Below the pieces are notes generated by a model. That model made no database searches. It saw nothing but the letters and a program-made list of their open reading frames with translations, and was not told the origin of the DNA. 64,000 nt of DNA from Candidatus Poribacteria bacterium (GTDB lineage: Bacteria; Poribacteria; WGA-4E; JAJDTR01): contig JAPPIK010000021.1 of assembly GCA_028820655.1 (NCBI GenBank), positions 94,113 through 158,112 on the forward strand, read 5' to 3'. Below are positions 8,282 to 17,441 of the stretch, piece after piece. Numbering within the stretch: the first letter of the stretch is position 1; each line of letters opens with the position of its first letter. The position numbers and the translations under genes are program-made.

Positions 8282-8881
8282 CTAGGTTCGTACAAACTCT
8301 GAAGTGAGAAACCACGCATCCTCGACTGTCAGTTCTGGAATTACCCTGCGTATGTCTTCTTTGTTCATGCGTTGAAACCAGCGTTGATGTCCGCGTAGTC
8401 TTTTAATGCAGTATCTGTCCTCCTCAAGTCGAGGTGTAATCAGTTCCAACATACGACGTTGATTCTCCTTCGTATAACACCATTTTGGCTCATTTAGTAT
8501 TGTCTTCATGTAATACACGGAAAAAAAACATGCAAGTCCTTCTTGTAAATTGGTCACGTTTTGGCTGCCGGTCGGTGCAAGTAGATGAACCGTTTCATGA
8601 GCCATTTCAAAACACGCCTGCGACATGTTTCGAATAGCTGATTGGCTAAGTCTAATGATGATGTTCACACCGTCACGTTCAGGTCTGGACAAATATCTTA
8701 ACTTGGAATCGGCACCATGGAACTCAATACCGACACACCGGTACCAACAATCTCGCCATCCAAACAAATCCTCTGCCAGTTCAAGCATATTAATCAGATG
8801 ACTCCGCAACTGTTGTGCGCATTTACTATCGTTTCCATCCGGGTGATGAACAAACACATCTGAACTGTTAGCCTTTGTCAT
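8282..8881 (-). CDS. Putative HExxH zinc metalloprotein, unknown function
   Basis: 199 aa from ATG 8881 (GGTGGTGG upstream). An ATG at 8956 would add 25 residues of unprotein-like sequence. In the middle I read CFEMAHETVHLLAP followed 15-20 residues later by NLQEGLACFFS. HETVH is an HExxH zinc motif and the glutamate of LQEG is well placed as the third ligand, as in gluzincin peptidases. There is no signal peptide. The C-terminal half is charged and helical. Substrate unknown and no close family recognised. Confidence 0.65.
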   Translation of the reverse strand: MTKANSSDVFVHHPDGNDSKCAQQLRSHLINMLELAEDLFGWRDCWYRCVGIEFHGADSKLRYLSRPERDGVNIIIRLSQSAIRNMSQACFEMAHETVHLLAPTGSQNVTNLQEGLACFFSVYYMKTILNEPKWCYTKENQRRMLELITPRLEEDRYCIKRLRGHQRWFQRMNKEDIRRVIPELTVEDAWFLTSEFVRT

Positions 8882-9095
8882 AATTGTTCTACCACCACCT
8901 TTCGAAATGGTCCATATTGTAGTCTCTATCATACTTACCAGACGGTTTGCACCCATCTAAAGTTGCCTTCGTTATGAGAAAAACACAATCACCCTCATCA
9001 CCTACGATAGAATAATTGACTTGCGGTATTCCATCTATGAAAAAGTCAGCAGCAGTTTCTTGTACCATACGGCCTGTGGTCCCGCTGGCACTCCC

Positions 9096-9190
9096 AAAGG
9101 CTAGTGCGCGGTGCGCAACTTACAAGGCATGGTGGGAAGGGGATTCCTATCGCACTCACTATCCGTTCCTCTGATTCCACCCTACAAATG
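9096..9190 (+). repeat. Composite intergenic repeat: GTGCGC palindrome plus CTATCGCAC motif
   Basis: Within the 347-bp gap 8882-9228. Bases 9096-9124 contain GGCTAGTGCGCGGTGCGCA, related to the GGCTGGTGCGC(A/T)GTGCGCACC hairpins at 37308, 37536 and 54157. Bases 9142-9185 contain CCTATCGCACTCACTATCCG followed by a TTCC-rich stretch, closely matching 58186-58230. No gene is apparent in this gap. Confidence 0.6.
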
Positions 9191-9228
9191 TACAAAGTCG
9201 GGCTAAGGATCAAATTCCTTTCGCTAGT

Positions 9229-10020
9229 TTATCCTTCAGACTCTTCAAACAGGGAGGGAAAGAACCGCAGCGGATCTGAGGGGTCGCGGAAGAGAATTTT
9301 TTGCCGAGGCGTAAGTTCCACGCTCGTCGGCGGTTGGACACGCTTTGTTTTCCACGCCATATACGAAACGCAATATTTATACAGGAGAGAACGCCGCTCG
9401 TGATTCGCCGTCCAAGCCGCTGTTCCGTGAGTCAATGCCTCCGTGAATAAAGTTACCGAACCCGCGGGCGCATTCGGAACGACGACGCATGCTGCCTTAT
9501 CGGGTGCATCATCTATCTGCTGCGGCAGTTTGAAGTTGCATTTATGACTGCCGGGAATACAACAGAAACCGCCGGAGTCTGGCCCCGCATCTGTCATATT
9601 CCACGTCACCACGACAAATCCATTAACGATTTGATTGTCTCGGAAGGGGTAATATTCACCGCGGCGAGCGCCGGAGTAAGGCGCCGAGGCGCCGTAGTCT
9701 GCGTGGAGCCTTCCCCTTTGCATTCCCTCATGCATGCACATCCCGTAAATTCGATCAAGCCGAAATGCGTCTCCCAACCGAAATCTAAGGATTGGCAGAA
9801 TCTTTGGGTGATCAAGTAAATCGCAAAACGGTTTTCCCCACTGCAGAAACCCCGGTCCTTCCGGGGCGCTCCCAAATCGCTGCGTCTGACCGGGCTCGGG
9901 TAATTCCTGCTCGTCCAGCATCTCATTGAATTTTGACACCTCGGTCTCGCTCAAGACGTTTTCAATGACCAAGTAACCTTGTAGATCGAAGAGGTATTGC
10001 TGCATCTCAAGATCGGCCAT
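9229..10020 (-). CDS. Phytanoyl-CoA dioxygenase (PhyH) family protein
   Basis: 263 aa, ATG preceded by AGGAG. Fe(II)/2-oxoglutarate-dependent oxygenase fold. The proximal iron motif is intact as RLHADYG (HxD). The middle carries DSGGFCCIPGSHKCNFKLP, and the distal histidine lies in ALTHGTAAWTANHERRSLLYKY, whose arginine would bind 2-oxoglutarate. The sequence starts with QQYLFDLQGYLVIENVLS, the usual N-terminal strand-helix of this subfamily. Substrate cannot be deduced. A hypothetical gene lies 41 bp upstream on the same strand. Confidence 0.92.
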   Translation of the reverse strand: MADLEMQQYLFDLQGYLVIENVLSETEVSKFNEMLDEQELPEPGQTQRFGSAPEGPGFLQWGKPFCDLLDHPKILPILRFRLGDAFRLDRIYGMCMHEGMQRGRLHADYGASAPYSGARRGEYYPFRDNQIVNGFVVVTWNMTDAGPDSGGFCCIPGSHKCNFKLPQQIDDAPDKAACVVVPNAPAGSVTLFTEALTHGTAAWTANHERRSLLYKYCVSYMAWKTKRVQPPTSVELTPRQKILFRDPSDPLRFFPSLFEESEG

Positions 10021-10061
10021 GATGTGCTCTCCTCGTACTTGCCGACATTTACCGTCTCCAC

Positions 10062-10796
10062 TTATAATCCCGCATAAAGACGGTTACTCGCCGCCAAGCT
10101 AATGCGCCGAGAAAAGTGGTAGACGTGTGTGTCTGTCGTTTCCCGTTTGTTACCAATCGGTGTGGATTCCTCTACGATGAAATCAGCGAAATGCGCCGAG
10201 TTGAAAGCAACGAAGGCAAGATTGATTGAATCCACGAGCCTCTCGTGCCGTACAAAAAGATTGGGAAACGACACAGGTCCGGTGTCGATTTGGTAGGCGA
10301 CGTCCGATTTTCGTATATTTAGCGTTTTGACCGGGTACTCGATAATCGCTCGTAATTCTGAGTCGTCGTGGCGGATCTCCGTTTGCGCAACCACCGGGTA
10401 AAATTCGTGTGTGAACCGAATTATGTCCTCGGCGGTATTCAGATTCTTATAACGTGCGTGTTCTTGTAGATGTCGGGTAGGCCCGCCAAACATCTCCGAC
10501 GTTTTCAGACAACTCTTGTAATTGGGATTCCGCCACGCCTTGCGCCGGAAGATTAGCCCGTATTCCGGTCCGAAGATCGGGAGAAAGTCGTAGTTGTCTT
10601 CAAGGAACAGGTTCCGTTTTGCAAACGTGTCTTCGCTCTTGCATGACGCGCATTGGAGAAAATCTTCCGTCTTTCCACTGCGTTCGTCAATGACACGCGT
10701 GCGGGATTCAACCCAAAATCGCACTTCATTCTCCGGATTTGTTCCAAGAAGGTAGGTCTTACTGTAATCCAGAGGTCTCATGGAGGTGTAGTTCAC
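10062..10796 (-). CDS. Hypothetical protein, no recognised family
   Basis: 244 aa from GTG 10796; ATG 10781 (residue 6) is an alternative, and neither has a strong ribosome site. It has no signal peptide or membrane segment. An early CASC pair stands alone, so a zinc site is not obvious. Aromatic and charged residues alternate as in a soluble alpha/beta protein (FLPIFGPEYGLIFRRKAW, VYHFSRRISLAASNRLYAGL). Same strand and 41 bp upstream of the PhyH gene, so the two may be co-transcribed. Function unknown. Confidence 0.7.
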   Translation of the reverse strand: MNYTSMRPLDYSKTYLLGTNPENEVRFWVESRTRVIDERSGKTEDFLQCASCKSEDTFAKRNLFLEDNYDFLPIFGPEYGLIFRRKAWRNPNYKSCLKTSEMFGGPTRHLQEHARYKNLNTAEDIIRFTHEFYPVVAQTEIRHDDSELRAIIEYPVKTLNIRKSDVAYQIDTGPVSFPNLFVRHERLVDSINLAFVAFNSAHFADFIVEESTPIGNKRETTDTHVYHFSRRISLAASNRLYAGL

Positions 10797-10864
10797 CCAT
10801 TCAGAGAAGCGATCAAATAAAAACTCGGTTTCTTGAAATGCCTAGCAACTTGGGACTACCTAAC

Positions 10865-10907
10865 AAAAAAGCACCCTCCAGCTTCCATCAATTCCAAAGG
10901 GTGCTTT
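10865..10907 (-). terminator. Rho-independent terminator of the EF-G-like gene
   Basis: Read on the minus strand: stem GCACCCT/AGGGTGC (10904-10898 with 10877-10871) around a 20-nt loop, followed by TTTTTT (10870-10865). It lies 37 nt after the stop of the gene at 10944-13013. Confidence 0.75.
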
Positions 10908-10943
10908 CCTGACTAGATTTCATGATAGCGATTCTCGCCGGAG

Positions 10944-13013
10944 TTACTCCTTCTGTTCCTCTTTCGCCGCGGCGATAACCTTCTGTGCAAGCTCATCGGG
11001 GACAATTTCGTACCGGGAGAACTCCATCGTGAAGCTTCCTCTCGCACTTGTTATCGATTTGAGGTCAATCGAATAGCGTAGCATCTCCGCAAGCGGCACG
11101 GTGGCTTGGATCACTTGGCGCTTGCCGGACTGTTCTACTCCCATCACTTGACCGCGCTTACTGTTCAGGTCGCCAATGATGTCACCCATGAACTGTTCGG
11201 GAACAGAAATTGTGACATCCATTATCGGCTCGAGCAGCGCCGGATTCGCTTGGTCCGCTGCCGCCGAAAATGCTAACGAACCCGCCATCTGAAACGCAAA
11301 GTCGGACGAATCGACAGGATGATACTTCCCATCGTAGAGTTCGATTTGAGTGTCAACGAGAGGGTAACCGGCGATAATCCCTTGCTCCATTTTTTCGCGG
11401 ATTCCCTTTTCTACCGCGGGAATGTAATTCCGGGGAATCGATCCGCCAACAATGCTATCCACGAATTCAAACCCGCTGCCTCGTTCGAGCGGCGAAACGT
11501 TTATCCAGCAATCGCCAAATTGGCCGCGGCCGCCGGATTGGCGTTTGTATCTGCCTTGAGTCCCACTGACACGCCTACGAAGCGTCTCTCTGTAAGGCAC
11601 CTTGGGAGGTTCAACATCAGTTTCGACACCGAAGCGATCTTTCATTCGTTCGCGTGTGAGGCTGATATGGAGTTCGCCCAATCCCGAAACCAAGAGTTGT
11701 GATGTGATGTCATTCCGCTCTAGTCTAAAGGTCGGGTCTTCCTCCGTCATCCTGTTCAAGGTTGAAATGAGTTTCTCGTCATCGCCCTCCCGCAATGGTT
11801 TTACCGCGAACGAAATCAGAGGTTTCGGAAATTCGATTCCGGTAAGCTGGATTTCGTTACCCGTCTCGCACCATGTGTCCCCAGTCTGTGAAATTGAGAG
11901 TTTGGGGACAACACCGATGTCGCCCGCGACGACTTGCGCGGTGTTAATGGAATCCTTGCCCTGGCTAAACGCCAGTTTCCCAATCTTCTCGTTCTCTCCT
12001 CTCGTCGAATTGAATACTTGGGAATCTCCTTTTAGAATCCCGGAATAGACTCGAAAGAACGTGAGCCGACCCGAAAAAGGGTCTGCCATGGTTTTGAAAA
12101 CGAGAGTGGACATCGGCGCATCTGCCGAGGCTTCTAACGTCGAATCACCATCGGCACTCTCAACGGGCTTTCCATTGACCGGAGATGGAAAGCATGTGAC
12201 TATCGCATCCATCAACTGCTGAACGCCGATATTCTCCAGTGCGGAACCACAGAGCACCGGCACGACGTTGCCGCTAGAAATGCCCGACTGCAAGCCAACG
12301 CTGATCTCCTCGTCCGTCAGTTCGCCTTCAAAGAATTTCTCGATTAACTCATCATCGCCCTCCGCGGCGACCTCAACGAGCTGTTCTCGGCATTCCGCAG
12401 CCTGCGCTTCAAGATCGGATGGTATCTCCGATGGAGGCGCCGGATTGTTGCCGTCAGGTTTCATGAACGCGCTCATTCGGACAAAGTCCGACACCCCGGT
12501 GAAATTTTCTTCCGCACCGATAGGAAGTTGTGCGACGGTTGCGCCTGCCTCCAAGATTTCCTCGACACTCGCTACGGCGTTTTCAAAGTTCGCGTTCTCT
12601 TTGTCCATTTTATTGACAAAGATTAGCCGTGGCAGATTATACTTGTCCGCGATTTCCCAGACCTTTTCCGTGCCGCCTTCTACACCGGTTGTCGCATCGA
12701 TCAATACTACGACGGCGTCGGATACGCGCAACACACTCTCAAGATCACCGTAAAAGTCCTCCGCGCCCGGTGTGTCGATGATATTTAACTTGTACCCATT
12801 CCATTCCGCAACACAAACCGAGCAATTTAGTGTCGTCTTACGTTCTATTTCATCCGGAGAGTAATCGGCGACGGTATTTCCCTGGTCCACTTGGCCCATT
12901 CGTTCAACCGCACCTCCGTTGTAGAGCATTGCTTCAATTAACGATGTCTTCCCCGCGCCAGAATGTGCAATTATTCCGATGTTTCGGATCTGTTCTGTTC
13001 GGTATTCTCTCAT
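10944..13013 (-). CDS. Elongation factor G-like GTPase (EF-G2 type)
   Basis: 689 aa translational GTPase. The P-loop is AHSGAGKTS, G4 is NKMD, and domains II-V follow (GELHISLTRERMKDRFGVE; late KRGQVMGVEQSGKRQVI). Two classical EF-G features differ. The switch I RGITI element is replaced by ERKTTL, and the switch II DTPGH reads DTPGAEDF, so the catalytic histidine is an alanine. This pattern fits the EF-G2/FusA2-like paralogues rather than the main translocase. The exact role is uncertain, since such paralogues may work in ribosome recycling or be weak GTPases. No rps/tuf genes are adjacent, which supports a paralogue. Confidence 0.9.
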   Translation of the reverse strand: MREYRTEQIRNIGIIAHSGAGKTSLIEAMLYNGGAVERMGQVDQGNTVADYSPDEIERKTTLNCSVCVAEWNGYKLNIIDTPGAEDFYGDLESVLRVSDAVVVLIDATTGVEGGTEKVWEIADKYNLPRLIFVNKMDKENANFENAVASVEEILEAGATVAQLPIGAEENFTGVSDFVRMSAFMKPDGNNPAPPSEIPSDLEAQAAECREQLVEVAAEGDDELIEKFFEGELTDEEISVGLQSGISSGNVVPVLCGSALENIGVQQLMDAIVTCFPSPVNGKPVESADGDSTLEASADAPMSTLVFKTMADPFSGRLTFFRVYSGILKGDSQVFNSTRGENEKIGKLAFSQGKDSINTAQVVAGDIGVVPKLSISQTGDTWCETGNEIQLTGIEFPKPLISFAVKPLREGDDEKLISTLNRMTEEDPTFRLERNDITSQLLVSGLGELHISLTRERMKDRFGVETDVEPPKVPYRETLRRRVSGTQGRYKRQSGGRGQFGDCWINVSPLERGSGFEFVDSIVGGSIPRNYIPAVEKGIREKMEQGIIAGYPLVDTQIELYDGKYHPVDSSDFAFQMAGSLAFSAAADQANPALLEPIMDVTISVPEQFMGDIIGDLNSKRGQVMGVEQSGKRQVIQATVPLAEMLRYSIDLKSITSARGSFTMEFSRYEIVPDELAQKVIAAAKEEQKE

Positions 13014-13397
13014 GTTGTTGCGAGTTCTCCTTACGGTGTCAGTCTGCCAAAGATAATGCGTGATTTTAGCACACGCTTATGGGAAAAGCAAGCCTAAAAG
13101 TGTGCAGTGAATCGGGCGAAGGCTTGTCCCCAAATCGCATAAAATCGGGGCGTCACGGGGGCCGCGCATGGTCAGCCGAGACGCGGAATTGACAAGCAGA
13201 GAAACGGAATACACATACCGTACCAGATGAGTTTGGCATCGGGAATTACGGGATTTGCCGTCAATCTATCTACACCGCAGCCTGCGGCACAGAATTTCTT
13301 CAACCCACGATGTTCAAGAGATGATATACTCTATTATGAGGTGAAATCTCGTCTTTAGGCAGCTTGAATACGGTAGATTTTTTGGAGGACAACATCG
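13014..13397. other. Intergenic region without recognised feature
   Basis: 384 bp between the divergent EF-G-like and DUF423 genes. AT-rich patches such as TATACT at 13325-13330 could be a -10 element, but no -35 element sits at the right distance. I see no repeat or gene. Confidence 0.5.
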
Positions 13398-13769
13398 ATG
13401 CAACGAATTTTCTTCTGTCTCGGTGGCGGTTTTGCTCTGCTCTCGGTTGCGATTGGAGCCTTTGCCGCTCACGCGCTGAAAACAAGACTCTCGGAGGACA
13501 TGCTGGCTATCTTCGAAATCGGCGCGCGCTATCAGATGTATCATGCCTTGGGTCTTATTGCGGTTGCTTGGGCTTTTTCCCAGTGGAATAGCCAGCTTAT
13601 TTCCGCTGCAGGGTGGCTCTTTGTCGCCGGCATCGTCATTTTTTCCGGCAGTCTGTATGCGTTAAGTTTGACTGGCGTCCGCCAACTGGGCGCGATTACG
13701 CCAATCGGCGGATTGGCATTTATCGTTGGCTGGTTTCTGCTTGTTTTGGCGGCGCTGCGAAATCAATGA
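13398..13769 (+). CDS. DUF423 family small membrane protein (YgdD/TMEM256-like)
   Basis: 123 aa with four membrane helices. The family signature is clear: GAFAAHALKTRL near residue 20, then FEIGARYQMYHALGLI, then GWLFVAGIVIFSGSLYALSLTG and ITPIGGLAFIVGW. DUF423 proteins sit in the inner membrane and have no established function. GGAGG lies a few bases upstream of the ATG. The aminotransferase gene follows 46 bp later on the same strand. Confidence 0.93.
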   Translation: MQRIFFCLGGGFALLSVAIGAFAAHALKTRLSEDMLAIFEIGARYQMYHALGLIAVAWAFSQWNSQLISAAGWLFVAGIVIFSGSLYALSLTGVRQLGAITPIGGLAFIVGWFLLVLAALRNQ

Positions 13770-13815
13770 CCAAAAAGAAGCCGACATCGTCCGCATCGGG
13801 CAGCAAGGATTCTCT

Positions 13816-14958
13816 ATGAATTTGCAAGAATCGGTGGTCAACTGGGATAAATGGCGCGATCAGTTTCCGGTGACTGAGAACCATATCTATATGAATCACG
13901 CGGGCATTGCTCCACTATCTCTCCGCGTGCGAAATGCCATGCGGGCTTTTCTAGACGATGCTACCGTCGATGGAGCAGTGCATGCGGACGATTGGGCGGC
14001 GGCGGCGGAAGCTTGCCGCCAATCGTCGGCGAAACTGATTCATGCCAACGTCGATGAAATTGCGTTCATGAAGAACACCACGCAGGGTATCCTTCTTGCG
14101 GCAAACGGGATCGATTGGCGTGAGGGCGACAACATCGTAACGACAGCAGTGGAGTTTCCCGCTAACGTATATCCATGGTGGAGTTTGAAGGAACGATACG
14201 GTGTGGAAACGCGGATGGTCGCCGAACGCGAAGGGCGGATTCCTATAGGTGAGCTTGCAGCGGCTATCGACTCGCGCACTCGGGTGCTTACTATCAGCCA
14301 TGTGGAGTTTGCATCCGGTTTTCGACACGACATTCAAGCAATCGGGGAGATTTGCCGGGAAAAGGGAATCTGGTTTGTCGTGGACGCAATTCAGAGCGTC
14401 GGGGTGATAGACTTTGACGTTGAGGCTTGCTGCATCGACATTTTAGCTGCCGACGGGCACAAGTGGTTGTGCGCGCCCGAGGGCGCGGCAATCTTTTACT
14501 GTGCGGAAAAACGACAGGATCAGCTAATCAACACAAATCTTGGCTGGGCAGGTGTGGTCAATCCTCGAGATTTTCTCGATTATGATCTTACGCCGAAACC
14601 CGATGCGACGCGGTTTGAGGAGGGCTCGTACAACAGTGTCGGATTATTTGGATTGCACGCCGCGATTGATCTGCTATTGGAAATCGGCGTGCCCCGGATT
14701 GAGAAGCGCGTAATTGATCTGACCGGACGCTTGATTGACGGGCTCCAATCCAAGGGGTATCGCGTCTCGACGCCAACGACGGATTCGGAGAGATCCGGTA
14801 TCGTGATATTCCACAGTTGCCGCCACTCGACAACCGAACTTTACCAGTTACTTCAACGAGCCAACGTGGTTTCCGCGGAACGAGAAGGACTGCGCCTGTC
14901 ACCACACTTTTATAATACTACCGATGAGATTGAACAGGTCTTAGCGTGTCTTCCGTAA
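13816..14958 (+). CDS. Class V aminotransferase (PLP-dependent, cysteine desulfurase-like fold)
   Basis: 380 aa from ATG 13816, which has AAGGA 6 nt upstream; the frame is open from 13726 inside the DUF423 gene but that part is a shadow. Landmarks: IYMNHAGIAPLS at the N-terminus, FMKNTTQGILLAANGI, VDAIQSVGVIDFDV, and the PLP lysine in AADGHKWLCAPEG. EEGSYNSVGLFGL matches the late conserved block. There is no IscS-type active-site cysteine loop, so it is probably an aminotransferase or lyase rather than a dedicated desulfurase. Substrate unknown. Confidence 0.9.
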   Translation: MNLQESVVNWDKWRDQFPVTENHIYMNHAGIAPLSLRVRNAMRAFLDDATVDGAVHADDWAAAAEACRQSSAKLIHANVDEIAFMKNTTQGILLAANGIDWREGDNIVTTAVEFPANVYPWWSLKERYGVETRMVAEREGRIPIGELAAAIDSRTRVLTISHVEFASGFRHDIQAIGEICREKGIWFVVDAIQSVGVIDFDVEACCIDILAADGHKWLCAPEGAAIFYCAEKRQDQLINTNLGWAGVVNPRDFLDYDLTPKPDATRFEEGSYNSVGLFGLHAAIDLLLEIGVPRIEKRVIDLTGRLIDGLQSKGYRVSTPTTDSERSGIVIFHSCRHSTTELYQLLQRANVVSAEREGLRLSPHFYNTTDEIEQVLACLP

Positions 14959-15082
14959 GCGATTTTAAATTGGCAACCCCCATTTACTGTGGTAGAATTC
15001 ATTAGCCGAATCGAACAAGGTGAAATGATGAAACAACGCAATCTTCCGGTTAGCTATTCTTGACTTCAAGGAGCGGTTCAGT

Positions 15083-16549
15083 TTGATTAAACTCAACTTA
15101 CGGTACTGTTGGATTTTGTTTCTTATTTTCGGATTAGTTGGTTGCGCCCCTCCCGGAAGCAGGAATAGGAATATCCCGCAAATAAAACTCACCGTTCAAA
15201 ACACGCTGCCAATCAAGCGCAGAGATGTGCCAGTCGTGGTTGCATTACATGAATTAAGGGAAATTGCTCCAGATTTCTCGTTTGACGCCTACCTTGTAAT
15301 TTCCGGTCAACCCCCGGCAGAAATCCCAAGTCAAGCGGACGATCTCAACTATGACGGACAAAAAGATGAACTGGTGTTTCTAGCCACTCTTGAACCTCAA
15401 GAAACCAAGGTGTTTACCATCCGCTATACTCCGGACTACCCGGTGGCAGTGATGCTTGGGTTTCACAAGCGTACAAGGGCAGGCATCTTCCCGGAGTTGG
15501 GCGGCATAGCGGCGCTGGAATCCGAGTTGGCGGCGTATCGCATTTTAGATAACGGAGCGATCCAACCGTATGGCAAAAAAACGGATCTCATATTGAGTGT
15601 TGAAACGCGATTCCAAGGTGATTTAGCATATCGGAAATCCATATCGCCGGAATTGCGAAGGGAATTTGATAGAAACAATATTCCGATTGCACGGGACACC
15701 GTGGTCGAAATTCTTAAGCCGTATCATAGTTGGTTAATACACAATCAAGACGGCCGGCAAAGGTACTTGGTCCGGAAAAGTGAGGACGACCTGAAGATTT
15801 ACAAGGGTGAGGAATTGTCCATTGATAGCTTGGTCCATCAAGAAACCGCACAAGCTGACGAGGACAAGGCTATGATTCCGCTAATCTCGGAAATAAATTC
15901 AATCGGTTGCGGTGGGTTTGCGCTATGGACTGAAAGTGGGAAGCGATTTATTGTTCCAACAGGTACAGCGGACTACGTACGGGTCATTGCCGATGGGCCC
16001 ATCAGATCGGTGGTTCAGCGGATTATTCCGAATTGGCGGCTTGATAGCGGGTTGGTACAACTGACGTCAACGATAATGATTTACGGTGGCAATCGTTGGT
16101 TTGAACATCACGTTAATATCGATGGACTTTCATCGGACCATTGGATTTTGACAGGGATTCCGGCTCTTGGGGGCAGTGTTGGGAAAGATGGAGCCGGCGG
16201 GTGGTTGTGGACGTGGGGCAACATACAGACGTTATCCAAAAAGTGTGGCATGGGCGTGATATTCTCCGCTGATCGATATCAGAGATTTGAAGATATTTCC
16301 TCGCTCGACTCCGGATTGGGTTCAATAGTGGCGCTGCTGCGTCCAAACGAAGCCGGTTATCTGAAATATTACGCTTTTTCGCTTTGGGGTGACGCAGTGG
16401 ATGGTCTGGGTACAAAGGAAGAATTTGATGAATATGTCCAAATCACCGCAACCGCTCTCAACACGCCTCCGGTGCTGAAATTGTCTTCAGAAGAATCTGA
16501 AAAGGAAAAGAAGACAAGAGAGGAGAACGACGAACAGACGGTTGAGTGA
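15083..16549 (+). CDS. DUF4861-like lipoprotein
   Basis: 488 aa. TTG start supported by AAGGAG nine bases upstream. The N-terminus is a lipoprotein signal: basic start, hydrophobic stretch (WILFLIFGLVGC) and a lipobox with the cysteine at residue 21, so it should be membrane-anchored outside the cytoplasm. The body resembles DUF4861-type secreted proteins (TVQNTLPIKRRDVPVVV, DDLNYDGQKDELVFLATLEP, LTSTIMIYGGNRWFEHHVNI). A highly charged tail (EESEKEKKTREENDEQ) ends it. DUF4861 members are often linked to polysaccharide use, but nothing adjacent confirms that here. Confidence 0.75.
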   Translation: MIKLNLRYCWILFLIFGLVGCAPPGSRNRNIPQIKLTVQNTLPIKRRDVPVVVALHELREIAPDFSFDAYLVISGQPPAEIPSQADDLNYDGQKDELVFLATLEPQETKVFTIRYTPDYPVAVMLGFHKRTRAGIFPELGGIAALESELAAYRILDNGAIQPYGKKTDLILSVETRFQGDLAYRKSISPELRREFDRNNIPIARDTVVEILKPYHSWLIHNQDGRQRYLVRKSEDDLKIYKGEELSIDSLVHQETAQADEDKAMIPLISEINSIGCGGFALWTESGKRFIVPTGTADYVRVIADGPIRSVVQRIIPNWRLDSGLVQLTSTIMIYGGNRWFEHHVNIDGLSSDHWILTGIPALGGSVGKDGAGGWLWTWGNIQTLSKKCGMGVIFSADRYQRFEDISSLDSGLGSIVALLRPNEAGYLKYYAFSLWGDAVDGLGTKEEFDEYVQITATALNTPPVLKLSSEESEKEKKTREENDEQTVE

Positions 16550-16803
16550 ACGTGATGAATTGCAAAGCGGCGTTACCCGATTACTCGTGTGTCTTTTTAG
16601 CGGCGAGAACGGTAACAACCTGCGATGACTTGAACTCGGTTCTTGCATTTCGGGAAATGTGAGTTTTTTTTGGATATTCGGAAGTCTTATCGCACGTGTT
16701 TTGATTCCCCGCTCGCCGGAAGGGTTAGAAACCTGACGTGCGGGTATGGGTGGCAACTTAAGGTAATTCTTGAGAATAGATTGATTGCGAGGCAAAGCGA
16801 AGT

Positions 16804-17397
16804 ATGATTGATAAAGAGAAATGCTTGGGGATTCTTGCAAAATATCGAACGGATGAAGTAATGGTTGCGAGCATGGGCGTTACGGTTCCGTGGAGTAAGT
16901 TTTCCGACCATCGGCTTGATTACGCCTCCGTCGGGAGCGCAATGGGGCATACCGCAGACTTTGCGCTCGGCATCGCTCTGGCACAGCCCAATCGAAAAGT
17001 GCTGGCGCTCAATGGGGATGGAAGCATGCTGATGTGTCTGGGTACGCTTGCGACTATCGCGGGACTGGAAAAACCTGCTCGCAACTTCTATCTATTTGTA
17101 TGTCACAATGGGACTTATGAGGTGACCGGCAATCAGCATATTCCGGGACGTTCAGGGTTCAGTTTTTCAGCGATTGCAAAGGGAGTAGGGCTGGAAAAGG
17201 TCTACGACTTCAACACGGCAGAGTCGCTCGACGCATCTCTCCCGGTAATTTTGAAAGAGGATGGACCTACGCTCATCACTCTGGAGATGACACCCGCCAA
17301 CGAGCCGCCGCCGCATCGAAGTCCGAATCATCCCGTGCGCTATCTGACGGCTACTCTTGCCGAATCGACGCACGAGTTGAAGGACGCGTTGGTTTGA
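16804..17397 (+). CDS. Thiamine-diphosphate-binding enzyme subunit (C-terminal PP-type domain only)
   Basis: 197 aa. The ThDP/Mg2+ motif runs from NGDGSMLMCLG to CHNGTYEVTG, the GDG...N pattern of decarboxylase PP domains. The length fits a separate beta subunit such as sulfopyruvate or phosphonopyruvate decarboxylase ComE types, which need an alpha (PYR) partner. No partner gene lies nearby. Adjacent genes encode a lipoprotein and glycosyltransferases and give no pathway hint. It may pair with a distant subunit. Confidence 0.8.
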   Translation: MIDKEKCLGILAKYRTDEVMVASMGVTVPWSKFSDHRLDYASVGSAMGHTADFALGIALAQPNRKVLALNGDGSMLMCLGTLATIAGLEKPARNFYLFVCHNGTYEVTGNQHIPGRSGFSFSAIAKGVGLEKVYDFNTAESLDASLPVILKEDGPTLITLEMTPANEPPPHRSPNHPVRYLTATLAESTHELKDALV

Positions 17398-17441
17398 TGC
17401 GAAGAGAACCCCTGATCCGTCGAAATTGCCAAACAGGTTCT

